A DNA stretch of 48,241 nucleotides, from positions 1 to 48,241 of the forward strand of contig JAHBAA010000034.1 in the NCBI GenBank assembly GCA_018385425.1, in the 5' to 3' direction. Shown here piece by piece: positions 1-8,498 of this stretch. The DNA is from Acetatifactor sp. (GTDB lineage Bacteria; Bacillota; Clostridia; Lachnospirales; Lachnospiraceae). Within the stretch, counting starts at the first letter, position 1. Every line of letters begins with the position of its first letter. Both the position numbers and the translations under genes were made by a program. The notes beneath the pieces were generated by a model. That model saw only the letters and a list, made by a program, of their open reading frames with translations. It was not told the origin of the DNA and did not search any database.

Positions 1-351
1 GCTGTCCCGGCAAGACAGGTGGTTGCCGTATGCGGTGACGGTTCCTTCCAGATGTCTATGATGGAGCTTGCCACCATTGTGCAGCATCAGATCCCGGTGA
101 AGATCATTGTGTTAAAGAATAACTACCTGGGCATGGTGAGGGAGTATCAGCACTATACCTACAAGGACCACTACTCTGTGGTGGATCTGTCCGGAAGTCC
201 CGATCTGGAAAAGCTTTCCGCAGCCTATTGCATTCCGTTCCTTCGCATGACAAACATGGATCAGTGCGATGAAATGATCGATGCGTTCCTGGCTGACGAT
301 CAGACGATGCTGATGGAATGTCTGATCGATCCCATGGATCTGGTGAAGTAA
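1..351 (+). CDS. ilvB: Acetolactate synthase large subunit, 3' end (partial)
   Basis: This is the C-terminal 116 residues of a thiamine-diphosphate enzyme; the gene starts outside the window and the frame is open to base 1, so the GTG at 19 in the ORF track is not a start. The fragment shows the TPP-binding signature: GDG (bases 34-42), then 25 residues, then NN (118-123), followed by YLGMVREYQ, typical of acetohydroxyacid synthase catalytic subunits. The enzyme condenses pyruvate with pyruvate or 2-oxobutyrate, the first common step of valine, leucine and isoleucine synthesis. It is followed within about 20 bp by its regulatory subunit gene, so the two are probably co-transcribed. Assignment to AHAS rather than another TPP enzyme rests on the fragment plus the ilvN-ilvC context. 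Confidence 0.93.
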   Translation, partial: AVPARQVVAVCGDGSFQMSMMELATIVQHQIPVKIIVLKNNYLGMVREYQHYTYKDHYSVVDLSGSPDLEKLSAAYCIPFLRMTNMDQCDEMIDAFLADDQTMLMECLIDPMDLVK

Positions 352-371
352 GCAGAAAGGAAGAAAAAACC

Positions 372-875
372 ATGAAGATGAAGAAGAGAATCTATTCCGT
401 GCTGGTGGAAAACCGTTCCGGTGTCCTCTGTAAGGTAGCCGGCCTGTTCTCCAGGAGATGCTTTAATATTGACAGCCTGGCGGTGGGGGAGACGTTTGAT
501 GCGAATGTTTCCTGTATGACCATCGTGAGCAGCGGAGATGAGCGGACCATCGAACAGATCGAGAAGCAGCTGAACAAGAAGCTGGATGTCATCAAGGTAA
601 AGACCTTTGAGGAACAGCAGTGTATCACCAGAGAACTGATGCTGATCAAGATCCGATACAACAAGAATAATCGCAGGGAGATCATGGAACTGTGTGAGAT
701 CATGAAGGTGGATATCGTGGATATGTCCAAGCATTTTATGATGCTGCAGATCTGCGACACCCCCGAGCGGGTGAAGCTTTTGATCAATATGCTGCAGTCT
801 GTCAGCATAGTTGAGGTTGCCAGAACCGGAACGCTGGCACTGGCAAAATGCGCCGAGAATGATGAGGGCAAATAG
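372..875 (+). CDS. ilvN: Acetolactate synthase small (regulatory) subunit, divergent copy
   Basis: A 167-residue ACT-domain protein of the IlvN/IlvH family, which binds the IlvB catalytic subunit and confers valine feedback. The N-terminal ACT domain (about residues 4-80) has VENRSGVL and FNIDSL, so the Asn and Gly equivalent to valine-site residues N11, G14 and N29 of E. coli IlvH are present. The C-terminal half (about 85-160) ends in IVEVARTGTLALAK, as in the family. I chose ATG 372, preceded by AGAAAGGAAG, over the track start at 318, which would overlap ilvB. The stretch after the first helix (VGETFDANVSCMT) departs from the usual PxLSRxT form, so this copy is the more divergent of the two small subunits in the window. 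Confidence 0.92.
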   Translation: MKMKKRIYSVLVENRSGVLCKVAGLFSRRCFNIDSLAVGETFDANVSCMTIVSSGDERTIEQIEKQLNKKLDVIKVKTFEEQQCITRELMLIKIRYNKNNRREIMELCEIMKVDIVDMSKHFMMLQICDTPERVKLLINMLQSVSIVEVARTGTLALAKCAENDEGK

Positions 876-908
876 ACAATTTAATGTTTTACTCTGTTAA
901 AGTTGAGG

Positions 909-937
909 TTGACATTCCACGGAGAAATTGTTATATT
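909..937 (+). promoter_or_regulatory. Sigma-A promoter before the second ilvN
   Basis: TTGACA (909-914), a 17-bp spacer and TATATT (932-937) form a near-consensus vegetative promoter. It sits in the 152-bp gap between the two small-subunit genes, so the second copy and ilvC can be transcribed independently of ilvB. The roughly 85-nt leader contains a short GCTGC/GCAGC inverted repeat but no T-box or leader peptide that I can identify. Confidence 0.75.
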
Positions 938-1027
938 AATTTGTAAAGCAACTGTTCGGACGAGCCCAGTGTTAGACTGCTGCATCGTCTGCAGCGGTTC
1001 CATATAAAGTGATGAGGTGTGAGTTCT

Positions 1028-1552
1028 ATGCAGAAGAAAGTGTTTCAGCTTCTGGCTGACAATACGTCCGGAGTGTTGAGCCGTATTTCCGGTCTTTTCT
1101 CCAGACGTGGTTATAACATTGAGAGCATTACTGCCGGCTCTACGACCAACCCCAGACTTAGTCGTCTGACCATTGTGGCAAGCGGCGAGGATGAGGTGCT
1201 GGAGCAGATCGAGAAACAGGTTGCGAAGCTGGTCGATGTGGTAGAGATCAAGGAGTTGAAGCCGGAGGAGAGTGTGTACCGCGAATTGATCCTGGTGAAG
1301 GTCCGCGTGGGTGCCCAGGAAAGACCTGCAGCGATCTCCATTGCGGATATCTTCCGTGCCAAGATCATCGATGTGGCGGCTGAGAGCCTGATCTTTGAAC
1401 TGACCGGTAACCAGACGAAGATCGATGCATTTGTGAAGATGCTGGACGGTTATGAGATCCTGGAGGTGTCCAGAACGGGAATCGCCGGTCTCGGCAGAGG
1501 TACGGAGCATATCGCCTATACGGAGAGCAGCTCCATTCCCGATACCTATTAA
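1028..1552 (+). CDS. ilvN: Acetolactate synthase small (regulatory) subunit, canonical copy
   Basis: A second IlvN/IlvH-family protein of 174 residues, closer to the canonical family than the gene at 372. The ACT domain carries NTSGVLSR, GYNIESI and LSRLTIV, matching the E. coli IlvH pattern including the Asn and Gly valine-site residues. The C-terminal domain ends with ILEVSRTGIAGLGRG. ATG 1028 is preceded by GAGGTG at 8 bp spacing, which supports it over the GTG at 1019. The gene has its own strong promoter and lies just before ilvC. Either small subunit could pair with the single large subunit seen here, or one could serve another AHAS encoded elsewhere; the sequence cannot decide this. 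Confidence 0.94.
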   Translation: MQKKVFQLLADNTSGVLSRISGLFSRRGYNIESITAGSTTNPRLSRLTIVASGEDEVLEQIEKQVAKLVDVVEIKELKPEESVYRELILVKVRVGAQERPAAISIADIFRAKIIDVAAESLIFELTGNQTKIDAFVKMLDGYEILEVSRTGIAGLGRGTEHIAYTESSSIPDTY

Positions 1553-1604
1553 GTCGGTAACCGCTCTATTTTGTTAGCTCCAGGTTTATCCTGTCAGTTA
1601 TAAA

Positions 1605-2677
<1,073 letters not shown>

Positions 2678-2696
2678 GAAATAACTGTTTATTCAG

Positions 2697-2730
2697 AGGG
2701 AGAGGTAGTCATACTTCTCCCTTTTCTTTG
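2697..2730 (+). terminator. Rho-independent terminator after ilvC
   Basis: GGGAGAGGTA-GTCA-TACTTCTCCC forms a 10-bp stem with one G-U pair, followed by TTTTCTTTG. It closes the ilv transcription unit. Confidence 0.8.
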
Positions 2731-2759
2731 TTTTCTAAAGATATATCAATAACTTTTGT

Positions 2760-2788
2760 TTGAAGTATCGTCGCAACTGTGTTAAGAT
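2760..2788 (+). promoter_or_regulatory. Probable sigma-A promoter for leuCD
   Basis: TTGAAG (2760-2765), 17 bp, TAAGAT (2783-2788), located between the ilvC terminator and leuC. Four of six bases match consensus in each box. No T-box or leader peptide is visible in the short leader. Confidence 0.55.
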
Positions 2789-2824
2789 TGAGTCTAGAAT
2801 ATTTTGAAAGGCAAGGTGATGATA

Positions 2825-4093
2825 ATGGGAATGACAATGACACAGAAGATTCTTGCTGAGGCAGCCGGACTTGAAAAGGTGGAAGCCGGTCAGCTGATCG
2901 AGGCAAATCTGGATCTTGTTCTGGGCAATGATATCACAAGCCCCGTTGCCATTAAGGAGATGGAGAAATTCAATGCGAAGGGAGTGTTTGACAAGGATAA
3001 GATCGCACTCGTGCCTGACCATTTTGTACCCAACAAGGACATCAAGTCCGCTGAGCATTGCAAATGCGTGAGAGAGTTTGCACGCAGAAATGAGATTACC
3101 AATTACTTTGAAGTGGGAGAGATGGGTATCGAACACGCTCTGCTGCCCGAGAAAGGACTGACGGTTGCAGGTGATGTGATCATCGGTGCGGATTCCCATA
3201 CCTGTACCTACGGTGCGCTGGGAGCATTCTCTACCGGTGTGGGCAGTACCGATATGGCTGCCGGAATGGCTACCGGCAAGGCATGGTTCAAGGTGCCCGG
3301 TGCGATCCGGTTTGTACTGACCGGCAAGAAGGCTCCGCATATCAGCGGTAAGGATATCATTTTACATATTATCGGTATGATCGGTGTGGACGGTGCTCTG
3401 TACAAGTCTATGGAGTTTGTGGGGGACGGTATTGCAGACCTGACCATGGACGATCGCTTTACCATTGCGAATATGGCCATCGAAGCAGGCGGCAAGAACG
3501 GTATTTTCCCTGTGGATGACTTGGCAAAGGCTTATATGGCGGAGCATTCCACCAGAAGCTATAAGATCTTTGAGGCAGATGAGGATGCAGTTTACGATGC
3601 GGAATATGTCATCGATCTTTCCGCTCTTCGTCCTACCGTTGCCTTCCCGCATCTTCCCGAGAATACCCACACCATTGATGAGATCAAGGCTATGGATCCC
3701 ATCAAGATCGATCAGGTCGTGATCGGTTCCTGTACCAACGGCCGTCTGGACGATCTTCGGATCGCAGCGAAGATCCTGGAGGGCAAGCATGTGGCAAAGG
3801 GAATGCGCTGTATCGTGATTCCTGCCACACAGGCGATCTATCTGCAGGCAATGGAGGAGGGACTGTTGAAGATCTTCCTTCAGGCCGGTGCCATCGTCAG
3901 CACCCCTACCTGCGGTCCCTGTCTCGGCGGATACATGGGAATCCTGGCTGAGGGCGAGAGATGTGTTTCCACTACGAACCGTAACTTCGTCGGACGTATG
4001 GGTCACATTACATCCGAGATCTATCTTGCAAGCCCTGCTGTGGCAGCTGCAAGCGCTATTACCGGTATCATTTCCGGTCCCGAGGAGGTGTAA
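2825..4093 (+). CDS. leuC: 3-isopropylmalate dehydratase large subunit
   Basis: Aconitase-family catalytic subunit of 422 residues, isomerising 2-isopropylmalate to 3-isopropylmalate in leucine synthesis. The three iron-sulfur cysteines are visible as IGSCTNG (about residue 303) and [10 protein letters not shown] (363 and 366). The length fits the shorter, archaeal-type LeuC common in clostridia, rather than the roughly 465-residue enterobacterial form. The start is ambiguous among closely spaced ATG codons (2819, 2825, 2831, 2837); 2825 is favoured because AAGG lies about 8 bp upstream. The TTG at 2804 in the track is unlikely. leuD follows 2 bp after the stop. Confidence 0.96.
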   Translation: MGMTMTQKILAEAAGLEKVEAGQLIEANLDLVLGNDITSPVAIKEMEKFNAKGVFDKDKIALVPDHFVPNKDIKSAEHCKCVREFARRNEITNYFEVGEMGIEHALLPEKGLTVAGDVIIGADSHTCTYGALGAFSTGVGSTDMAAGMATGKAWFKVPGAIRFVLTGKKAPHISGKDIILHIIGMIGVDGALYKSMEFVGDGIADLTMDDRFTIANMAIEAGGKNGIFPVDDLAKAYMAEHSTRSYKIFEADEDAVYDAEYVIDLSALRPTVAFPHLPENTHTIDEIKAMDPIKIDQVVIGSCTNGRLDDLRIAAKILEGKHVAKGMRCIVIPATQAIYLQAMEEGLLKIFLQAGAIVSTPTCGPCLGGYMGILAEGERCVSTTNRNFVGRMGHITSEIYLASPAVAAASAITGIISGPEEV

Positions 4094-4095
4094 AT

Positions 4096-4581
4096 ATGAA
4101 CGCAAAGGGTATTGTATTTAAATATGGAGACAACGTGGATACGGACGTTATCATCCCCGCAAGATATCTGAATTCATCCGATCCCGCAGAGCTCGCTGCA
4201 CATTGTATGGAAGATATCGACCGAGACTTTGTGAAGAAAGTGAAGAAGGGTGACATTATTGTTGCTGACAAGAACTTCGGCTGCGGTTCTTCCAGAGAGC
4301 ATGCACCTATCGCCATCAAGGCAGCCGGTGTCAGCTGCGTGATTGCGGAGACCTTTGCAAGAATTTTCTACCGCAACGCGATCAATATCGGACTTCCTAT
4401 TATTGAATGCCCTGAGGCCAGCAGGGGAATTGAGGCAGGAGATGAGGTGGAGATCAACTTTGATACCGGTGTGATCACAAATGTGACGAAGGGAACCTCT
4501 TTCCAGGGCCAGGCTTTCCCGGAGTTTATGCAGAAGATCATTGCTTCTGAGGGTTTGATCAATTATATTAACAATAAATAA
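4096..4581 (+). CDS. leuD: 3-isopropylmalate dehydratase small subunit
   Basis: A 161-residue swivel-domain subunit that completes the LeuCD isopropylmalate isomerase. Motifs include [15 protein letters not shown] near the N-terminus and [14 protein letters not shown] around residue 60, both characteristic of the short LeuD class. The gene starts 2 bp after leuC, implying translational coupling. leuA and leuB are not in the window. A hairpin follows. Confidence 0.97.
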   Translation: MNAKGIVFKYGDNVDTDVIIPARYLNSSDPAELAAHCMEDIDRDFVKKVKKGDIIVADKNFGCGSSREHAPIAIKAAGVSCVIAETFARIFYRNAINIGLPIIECPEASRGIEAGDEVEINFDTGVITNVTKGTSFQGQAFPEFMQKIIASEGLINYINNK

Positions 4582-4595
4582 GGCATAAACAAAAC

Positions 4596-4630
4596 GGACC
4601 TGCGGCTTTTGACCGCAGGTCCTGTGATTT
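4596..4630 (+). terminator. Hairpin terminator after leuD
   Basis: GGACCTGCGG-CTTTTGA-CCGCAGGTCC is a perfect 10-bp stem, followed by TGTGATTTT. The stem is strong but the T-tract is delayed, so termination may be partial and the MATE gene downstream may receive read-through. Confidence 0.65.
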
Positions 4631-4656
4631 TGGAACAGATCTAGGGGTGATAACAT

Positions 4657-6021
4657 TTGAAGAAAGACAAGAAGTATGAGATCGATATGTGTAATGGTCC
4701 GCTGCTTCCGAAAATATTGTTGTTCTACTTTCCGCTTATGATCTCCGGTATTCTTCAATTGATGTTCAATGCCGCGGATATTGCCGTGGTTGGGAGGTTT
4801 GCGGGCAATCAGGCTTTGGCTGCAGTCGGCTCTACCAGCTCCCTGACGAACCTTCTTGTGAACCTGTTCGTCGGATTATCTGTGGGCGCCAATGTACTGG
4901 TGGCCAGATATTATGGGGCAAATCAGGAGAAAGATCTGAGAGAAACGGTTCAGACTTCGGTTCTGACGGCTCTGATCGGTGGTATTGCGCTTGTCTTCAT
5001 CGGCTTTTTTGCCGCCGAACCGGCACTTGCCATGATGGGGACACCTGAGGATGTGATCGCTCATTCCACACTGTATATGAGGATCTATTTTGCGGGGATG
5101 CCGTTTCAGATGGCATACAATTTCGGCAGCGCGATCCTGCGTGCGATAGGGGATACCAGAAGACCGCTCTATTTTCTGTCTCTGGCAGGCATCATCAATG
5201 TGATCCTGAATCTTTTGTTCGTGATCGTCTTTTCCATGGGAGTGGCAGGAGTGGCGCTGGCGACAGTTCTGTCCCAGATGATCTCTGCGGTCCTGGTCCT
5301 TCACTGCCTGCTTCGATCCAAGGGGCCTTATCGATTGGAGCTGAGAGCGATTCGCCTGTGCGGGGATAAACTGTTGAAGATCGTGAAGATCGGTCTGCCG
5401 GCAGGTCTGCAGGGCACGCTGTTTTCTCTGTCCAATGTATTGATACAGGCTTCCATCAACGGATTTGGCTCCATCGTCATGGCCGGCAATACGGCCGGAA
5501 GCAATCTGGAAGGATTCGTTTATATTGCCATGAATTCCTTCTATCAGACGGCCATCAGCTTCTGCAGTCAGCAGTATGGCGCGATGAAGATCAGGAGAGT
5601 GGGAAAAACATTAGTTCAGTGTGAAGTGCTGGTGATCCTCGTGGGACTTTTGCTGGGAAACGGAGCATATTTCTTTGGCGGTACCCTTCTAAAACTGTAT
5701 AGTACCGACCCGGAGGTGATCTCTTATGGTCTGCTCCGTATGAGATATATCTGTGTCCCCTATTTTCTGTGCGGCATGATGGATGTCATGGTGGGTGCAC
5801 TGCGTGGAATCGGTTATTCCGTCCTGCCCATGCTGGTTTCTCTGTCCGGAGCCTGTCTGTTTCGGATCGTTTGGATCTCCACAGTGTTTCAGAGAGTCCA
5901 CACCCTTCCCTGTCTGTATAATTCCTATCCCATCAGCTGGGCTTTGACTTTTGCGGTACATTTGATCTGTTTCTGTATCATCTACCGAAAACTGCTGAAA
6001 ACAATGGATAAAAATACTTGA
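4657..6021 (+). CDS. MATE-family efflux transporter
   Basis: A 454-residue integral membrane protein with about 12 hydrophobic segments, of the MATE (NorM/DinF-like) family of cation-coupled drug or metabolite exporters. The N-terminus shows the family pattern: LLPKILLFYFPLMISGILQ, then FNAADIAVVGRFAG, then LFVGLSVGANVLVAR. The second half repeats this architecture from about residue 235. The start is TTG 4657, supported by AGGGGTGA 6 bp upstream; no ATG lies in a better position. Substrate cannot be predicted. It stands between leuD and ruvA without an obvious partner, and its stop codon overlaps the -35 box of the ruvAB promoter. Confidence 0.93.
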   Translation: MKKDKKYEIDMCNGPLLPKILLFYFPLMISGILQLMFNAADIAVVGRFAGNQALAAVGSTSSLTNLLVNLFVGLSVGANVLVARYYGANQEKDLRETVQTSVLTALIGGIALVFIGFFAAEPALAMMGTPEDVIAHSTLYMRIYFAGMPFQMAYNFGSAILRAIGDTRRPLYFLSLAGIINVILNLLFVIVFSMGVAGVALATVLSQMISAVLVLHCLLRSKGPYRLELRAIRLCGDKLLKIVKIGLPAGLQGTLFSLSNVLIQASINGFGSIVMAGNTAGSNLEGFVYIAMNSFYQTAISFCSQQYGAMKIRRVGKTLVQCEVLVILVGLLLGNGAYFFGGTLLKLYSTDPEVISYGLLRMRYICVPYFLCGMMDVMVGALRGIGYSVLPMLVSLSGACLFRIVWISTVFQRVHTLPCLYNSYPISWALTFAVHLICFCIIYRKLLKTMDKNT

Positions 6022-6046
6022 AACATATGTTCGATTATGCTATAAT
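6018..6046 (+). promoter_or_regulatory. ruvAB promoter with LexA-like (SOS) box in the spacer
   Basis: TTGAAA (6018-6023), 17 bp, TATAAT (6041-6046) is an excellent sigma-A promoter. The segment GAAACATATGTTCG (6020-6033) agrees with the Gram-positive LexA/DinR operator (CGAAC-N4-GTTYG-like) except in its first two bases. A repressor bound there would cover the region between -35 and -10. ruvAB is a known LexA target in Bacillus subtilis, so SOS control here is a well-supported inference. Confidence 0.75.
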
Positions 6047-6048
6047 GT

Positions 6049-6111
6049 ACGCGAGCAAAAAACCAAGCGACGCGGTCGGCGGCATTTGGTTTTTGCCGCG
6101 ATAACGAGCAG
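6049..6111 (+). repeat. Interspersed repeat, copy 1 (ruvAB leader)
   Basis: Copy 1 of a sequence repeated identically at 6171-6233. It contains AAAAACCAA (6058-6066) and TTGGTTTTT (6086-6094), which can pair as a terminator-like stem enclosing a small CGAC/GTCG hairpin. A competing CGCGG/CCGCG pairing is also possible. It begins about where ruvAB transcription should start. Confidence 0.85.
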
Positions 6112-6114
6112 ACG

Positions 6115-6150
6115 GCCTGCGGAAGCAGGCAAAAGAGCACCTTTAGGTGC
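6115..6150 (+). repeat. Two small hairpins between the leader repeats
   Basis: GCCTGC-GGAA-GCAGGC (6115-6130) and GCACCT-TT-AGGTGC (6137-6150) are perfect 6-bp hairpins in the 61-bp spacer between the repeat copies. They suggest that the whole ruvAB leader is a folded RNA or a multi-part mobile repeat. Confidence 0.6.
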
Positions 6151-6170
6151 GGGTATGCGAGTATAGGAAA

Positions 6171-6233
6171 ACGCGAGCAAAAAACCAAGCGACGCGGTCG
6201 GCGGCATTTGGTTTTTGCCGCGATAACGAGCAG
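6171..6233 (+). repeat. Interspersed repeat, copy 2 (ruvAB leader)
   Basis: Identical over 63 bp to 6049-6111, with a start-to-start distance of 122 bp. The pairing arms are at 6180-6188 and 6208-6216. It ends about 38 bp before the ruvA start codon. Confidence 0.85.
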
Positions 6234-6270
6234 GTTTTTTTCGGATGAACATGATGGGGATACAGCGAGT

Positions 6271-6882
6271 ATGATAGCATATGTTAAGGGAATCGTTGAG
6301 TCTGTTGCTGCGGACAATTGCGTGATTGATGTGAACGGAATCGGATACAATGTGAAGATATCGGCGGATACGGCATCCAGACTTCCGGGAGAGGGAGAAC
6401 TGATCAAGCTGCACACTTATACCTGTGTCAGAGAGGATGCCTTTCAATTGTATGGTTTTCTGACAAGGAATGAACTGGAATTGTTCCAACGATTGATTAC
6501 GGTGAACGGGATCGGACCGAAAGGGGGATTATCCATTTTGTCTGTGATGGACGCGGATGATCTTCGCTATGCAATTGTGTCAGGAGATGCTAAACAGATT
6601 GCTAAGGCACCCGGCATCGGTCCCAAGACTGCGCAGCGAGTGATCCTGGACCTGAAGGACAAGATCACCATCGATGATGGAATGATCGACAGAGAGATAG
6701 CCGATGTTTCGGCCGGTGGAAGTCCGGTACTGGATTCCTCGGCGAAGAAGGAAGCGGTGGAGGCTTTGGTTGCACTGGGCTATGGACAGGCGGAGAGTGC
6801 AAAGGCTGTCAATTCCATCGAGAATATTTCAGAGCTTGATTCCGGTCAGGTTCTGAAGGCTGCACTGAAGAAACTGTTTTAG
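6271..6882 (+). CDS. ruvA: Holliday junction branch migration protein RuvA
   Basis: A 203-residue protein that binds four-way junctions as a tetramer and loads the RuvB motor. The N-terminal OB domain begins [12 protein letters not shown] with DVNGIGY near residue 23. Two helix-hairpin-helix motifs follow: [14 protein letters not shown] around 77 and [14 protein letters not shown] around 112. The C-terminal RuvB-contact domain spans about 150-203. ATG 6271 is selected because translation from 6208 would include repeat sequence and RuvA proteins start at this methionine. The ribosome binding site is weak (GGGGA about 10 bp upstream). ruvB follows after 25 bp. Confidence 0.96.
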   Translation: MIAYVKGIVESVAADNCVIDVNGIGYNVKISADTASRLPGEGELIKLHTYTCVREDAFQLYGFLTRNELELFQRLITVNGIGPKGGLSILSVMDADDLRYAIVSGDAKQIAKAPGIGPKTAQRVILDLKDKITIDDGMIDREIADVSAGGSPVLDSSAKKEAVEALVALGYGQAESAKAVNSIENISELDSGQVLKAALKKLF

Positions 6883-6907
6883 CCTGGTAGAAAGAGAGGT
6901 TCTCGCT

Positions 6908-7903
6908 GTGGCGGCAAAACGCATCATTGAGACGAACTTTACAGAGGAAGATGTGAAAATCGAAGGTTCCCTTCGTCCTCAGATCCTTGATGACTATATC
7001 GGTCAATCCAAGATCAAAGAAAATCTGAAGGTATATATTGAGGCTGCGAAACAGCGTGGAGACTCCCTGGACCATGTTCTTTTCTATGGACCTCCCGGTC
7101 TTGGCAAGACGACTCTCGCCGGGATCATTGCCAACGAGATGGGAGTTCATCTGAAGGTCACCAGCGGACCTGCCATCGAGAAGCCCGGTGAGATGGCTGC
7201 GATCCTGAACAATCTGGAGGAGGGCGACCTGTTGTTTGTGGATGAGATCCATCGCCTGAATCGCCAGGTGGAAGAGGTATTGTATCCGGCCATGGAGGAT
7301 TTCTGCATCGATATCATGATCGGAAAGGGCTCTGCTGCCCGGTCTGTTCGCTTGGATCTGCCCAGATTCACTCTTGTGGGAGCCACTACCCGGGCGGGAA
7401 TGCTGACAGCCCCCCTGAGAGACCGGTTCGGCATGATCCATCGCCTGGAGTTTTACTCCGTGGAGGAACTTCAGCTGATCATTATGCATTCTGCCAGAGT
7501 GCTGAACGTTGAGATCGATCCTGCCGGGGCCAGAGAGATGGCCAGAAGAAGCCGCGGTACGCCCAGACTTGCCAACCGGATCCTAAAGCGTGTCAGAGAT
7601 TTTGCACAGGTCAGATATGATGGTCTGATTACCGAAGAGGTGGCTAAAACTGCGCTGGATCTGATGGATGTGGACAAGCTGGGACTGGATCATATTGACC
7701 GCAATATCCTTTCTACCATGATCGACAAATTCGGCGGAGGTCCGGTCGGACTGGACACCCTGGCGGCTGCTATCGGAGAAGATGCCGGTACGATTGAAGA
7801 TGTCTACGAGCCCTACCTGATCAAGAATGGATTGATCAATCGTACCCCGAGAGGAAGGGTCGTGACGGAAGCTGCTTATCATCATATGGGTCTGAAGCTT
7901 TGA
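6908..7903 (+). CDS. ruvB: Holliday junction branch migration ATPase RuvB
   Basis: A 331-residue AAA+ motor that drives branch migration with RuvA. Walker A is GPPGLGKTT (about residues 60-68), Walker B is FVDEIHR, sensor 1 is GATTRAG, and the arginine-finger region contains PLRDRFG. The C-terminal winged helix ends with [14 protein letters not shown]. The start is GTG 6908, with AGAGAGG 8 bp upstream. No ruvC is seen; in Firmicutes the resolvase role is taken by RecU, which is encoded in this window at about 33.2 kb. Confidence 0.98.
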   Translation: MAAKRIIETNFTEEDVKIEGSLRPQILDDYIGQSKIKENLKVYIEAAKQRGDSLDHVLFYGPPGLGKTTLAGIIANEMGVHLKVTSGPAIEKPGEMAAILNNLEEGDLLFVDEIHRLNRQVEEVLYPAMEDFCIDIMIGKGSAARSVRLDLPRFTLVGATTRAGMLTAPLRDRFGMIHRLEFYSVEELQLIIMHSARVLNVEIDPAGAREMARRSRGTPRLANRILKRVRDFAQVRYDGLITEEVAKTALDLMDVDKLGLDHIDRNILSTMIDKFGGGPVGLDTLAAAIGEDAGTIEDVYEPYLIKNGLINRTPRGRVVTEAAYHHMGLKL

Positions 7904-7952
7904 TGAAGCATTTTTCGGTATCATTTTGAGGCTTTTTCGTCGCTTTTTTTAC

Positions 7953-7981
7953 TTGCTTGTCGAGATAGAATGATATATAAT
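7953..7981 (+). promoter_or_regulatory. Probable promoter for zapA
   Basis: TTGCTT (7953-7958), 17 bp, TATAAT (7976-7981). The -10 is perfect and the -35 partial. It lies in the 128-bp gap between ruvB and zapA. That gap is T-rich but has no convincing terminator hairpin for ruvB. Confidence 0.55.
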
Positions 7982-8031
7982 ACACTTGGTAAGGGTATAT
8001 CAAGTATTGGCAGGTATGAAGGGGGAACATT

Positions 8032-8433
8032 ATGTCAACCAAAACAGATATCGAGGTTATTATTGGGGGTAAGGTATTTACATTGACCGGGTATGAGAGC
8101 GAAGAATATATGCAGAGAGTCGCCACCTACCTGAACAACAAATACATCGAATATAATAAGGTTGACAGCTTTAAGAAGCAGCCTGCTGAGACCCAGAGCA
8201 TACTGCTGCAGCTGAATATTGCGGACGATTTCTTTAAGGCAAAGAAACAGATCGCAATTCTGGAGGAGGAGCTTCAGGCGAAGGAGAAAGAACTCTACGA
8301 TCTGAAGCATGAGCTGATTTCCTCTCAGATTCGTTTGGAGGGTGCTGAGGAGCAGGTTCGTTCTCTTCAACAGGATCTGACTGAGAATATGAAGGAAATC
8401 GTACGTTTGGAAACAGAACTTGGCAACAAATAA
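8032..8433 (+). CDS. zapA: Cell division protein ZapA
   Basis: A 133-residue ZapA-family protein, which cross-links FtsZ filaments at the division ring. The N-terminal globular part contains DIEVIIGGKVFTLTGYESEEYMQRVATYLNNK, split here only for description, the classical ZapA head. It is followed by a long coiled coil from about residue 70 to 130, rich in Glu, Leu and Lys heptads. It is somewhat longer than the roughly 85-110 residues of many ZapA proteins, through the extended coil. ATG 8032 has AAGGGGG upstream. It has its own promoter and terminator. Confidence 0.9.
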   Translation: MSTKTDIEVIIGGKVFTLTGYESEEYMQRVATYLNNKYIEYNKVDSFKKQPAETQSILLQLNIADDFFKAKKQIAILEEELQAKEKELYDLKHELISSQIRLEGAEEQVRSLQQDLTENMKEIVRLETELGNK

Positions 8434-8438
8434 GGAAA

Positions 8439-8468
8439 GGCTGTCCGAAGAGGACAGTCTTCTTTTTC
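8439..8468 (+). terminator. Rho-independent terminator after zapA
   Basis: GGCTGTCC-GAAGA-GGACAGTC forms an 8-bp stem with one G-U pair, followed directly by TTCTTTTT. Confidence 0.8.
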
Positions 8469-8498
8469 TAGAGGGGAAAAACTGTTTGGTGAATTGAA

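Noticed and set aside
876-1027. T-box or leader-peptide attenuator before the second ilvN
   Set aside because: No T-box sequence and no Ile/Val/Leu-rich leader peptide are visible; only a promoter and a short hairpin.
6051-6233. Possible CRISPR mini-array
   Set aside because: There are only two repeats, of 61 bp and internally self-complementary. The spacer contains its own hairpins and no cas genes are present. It is an interspersed repeat pair instead.
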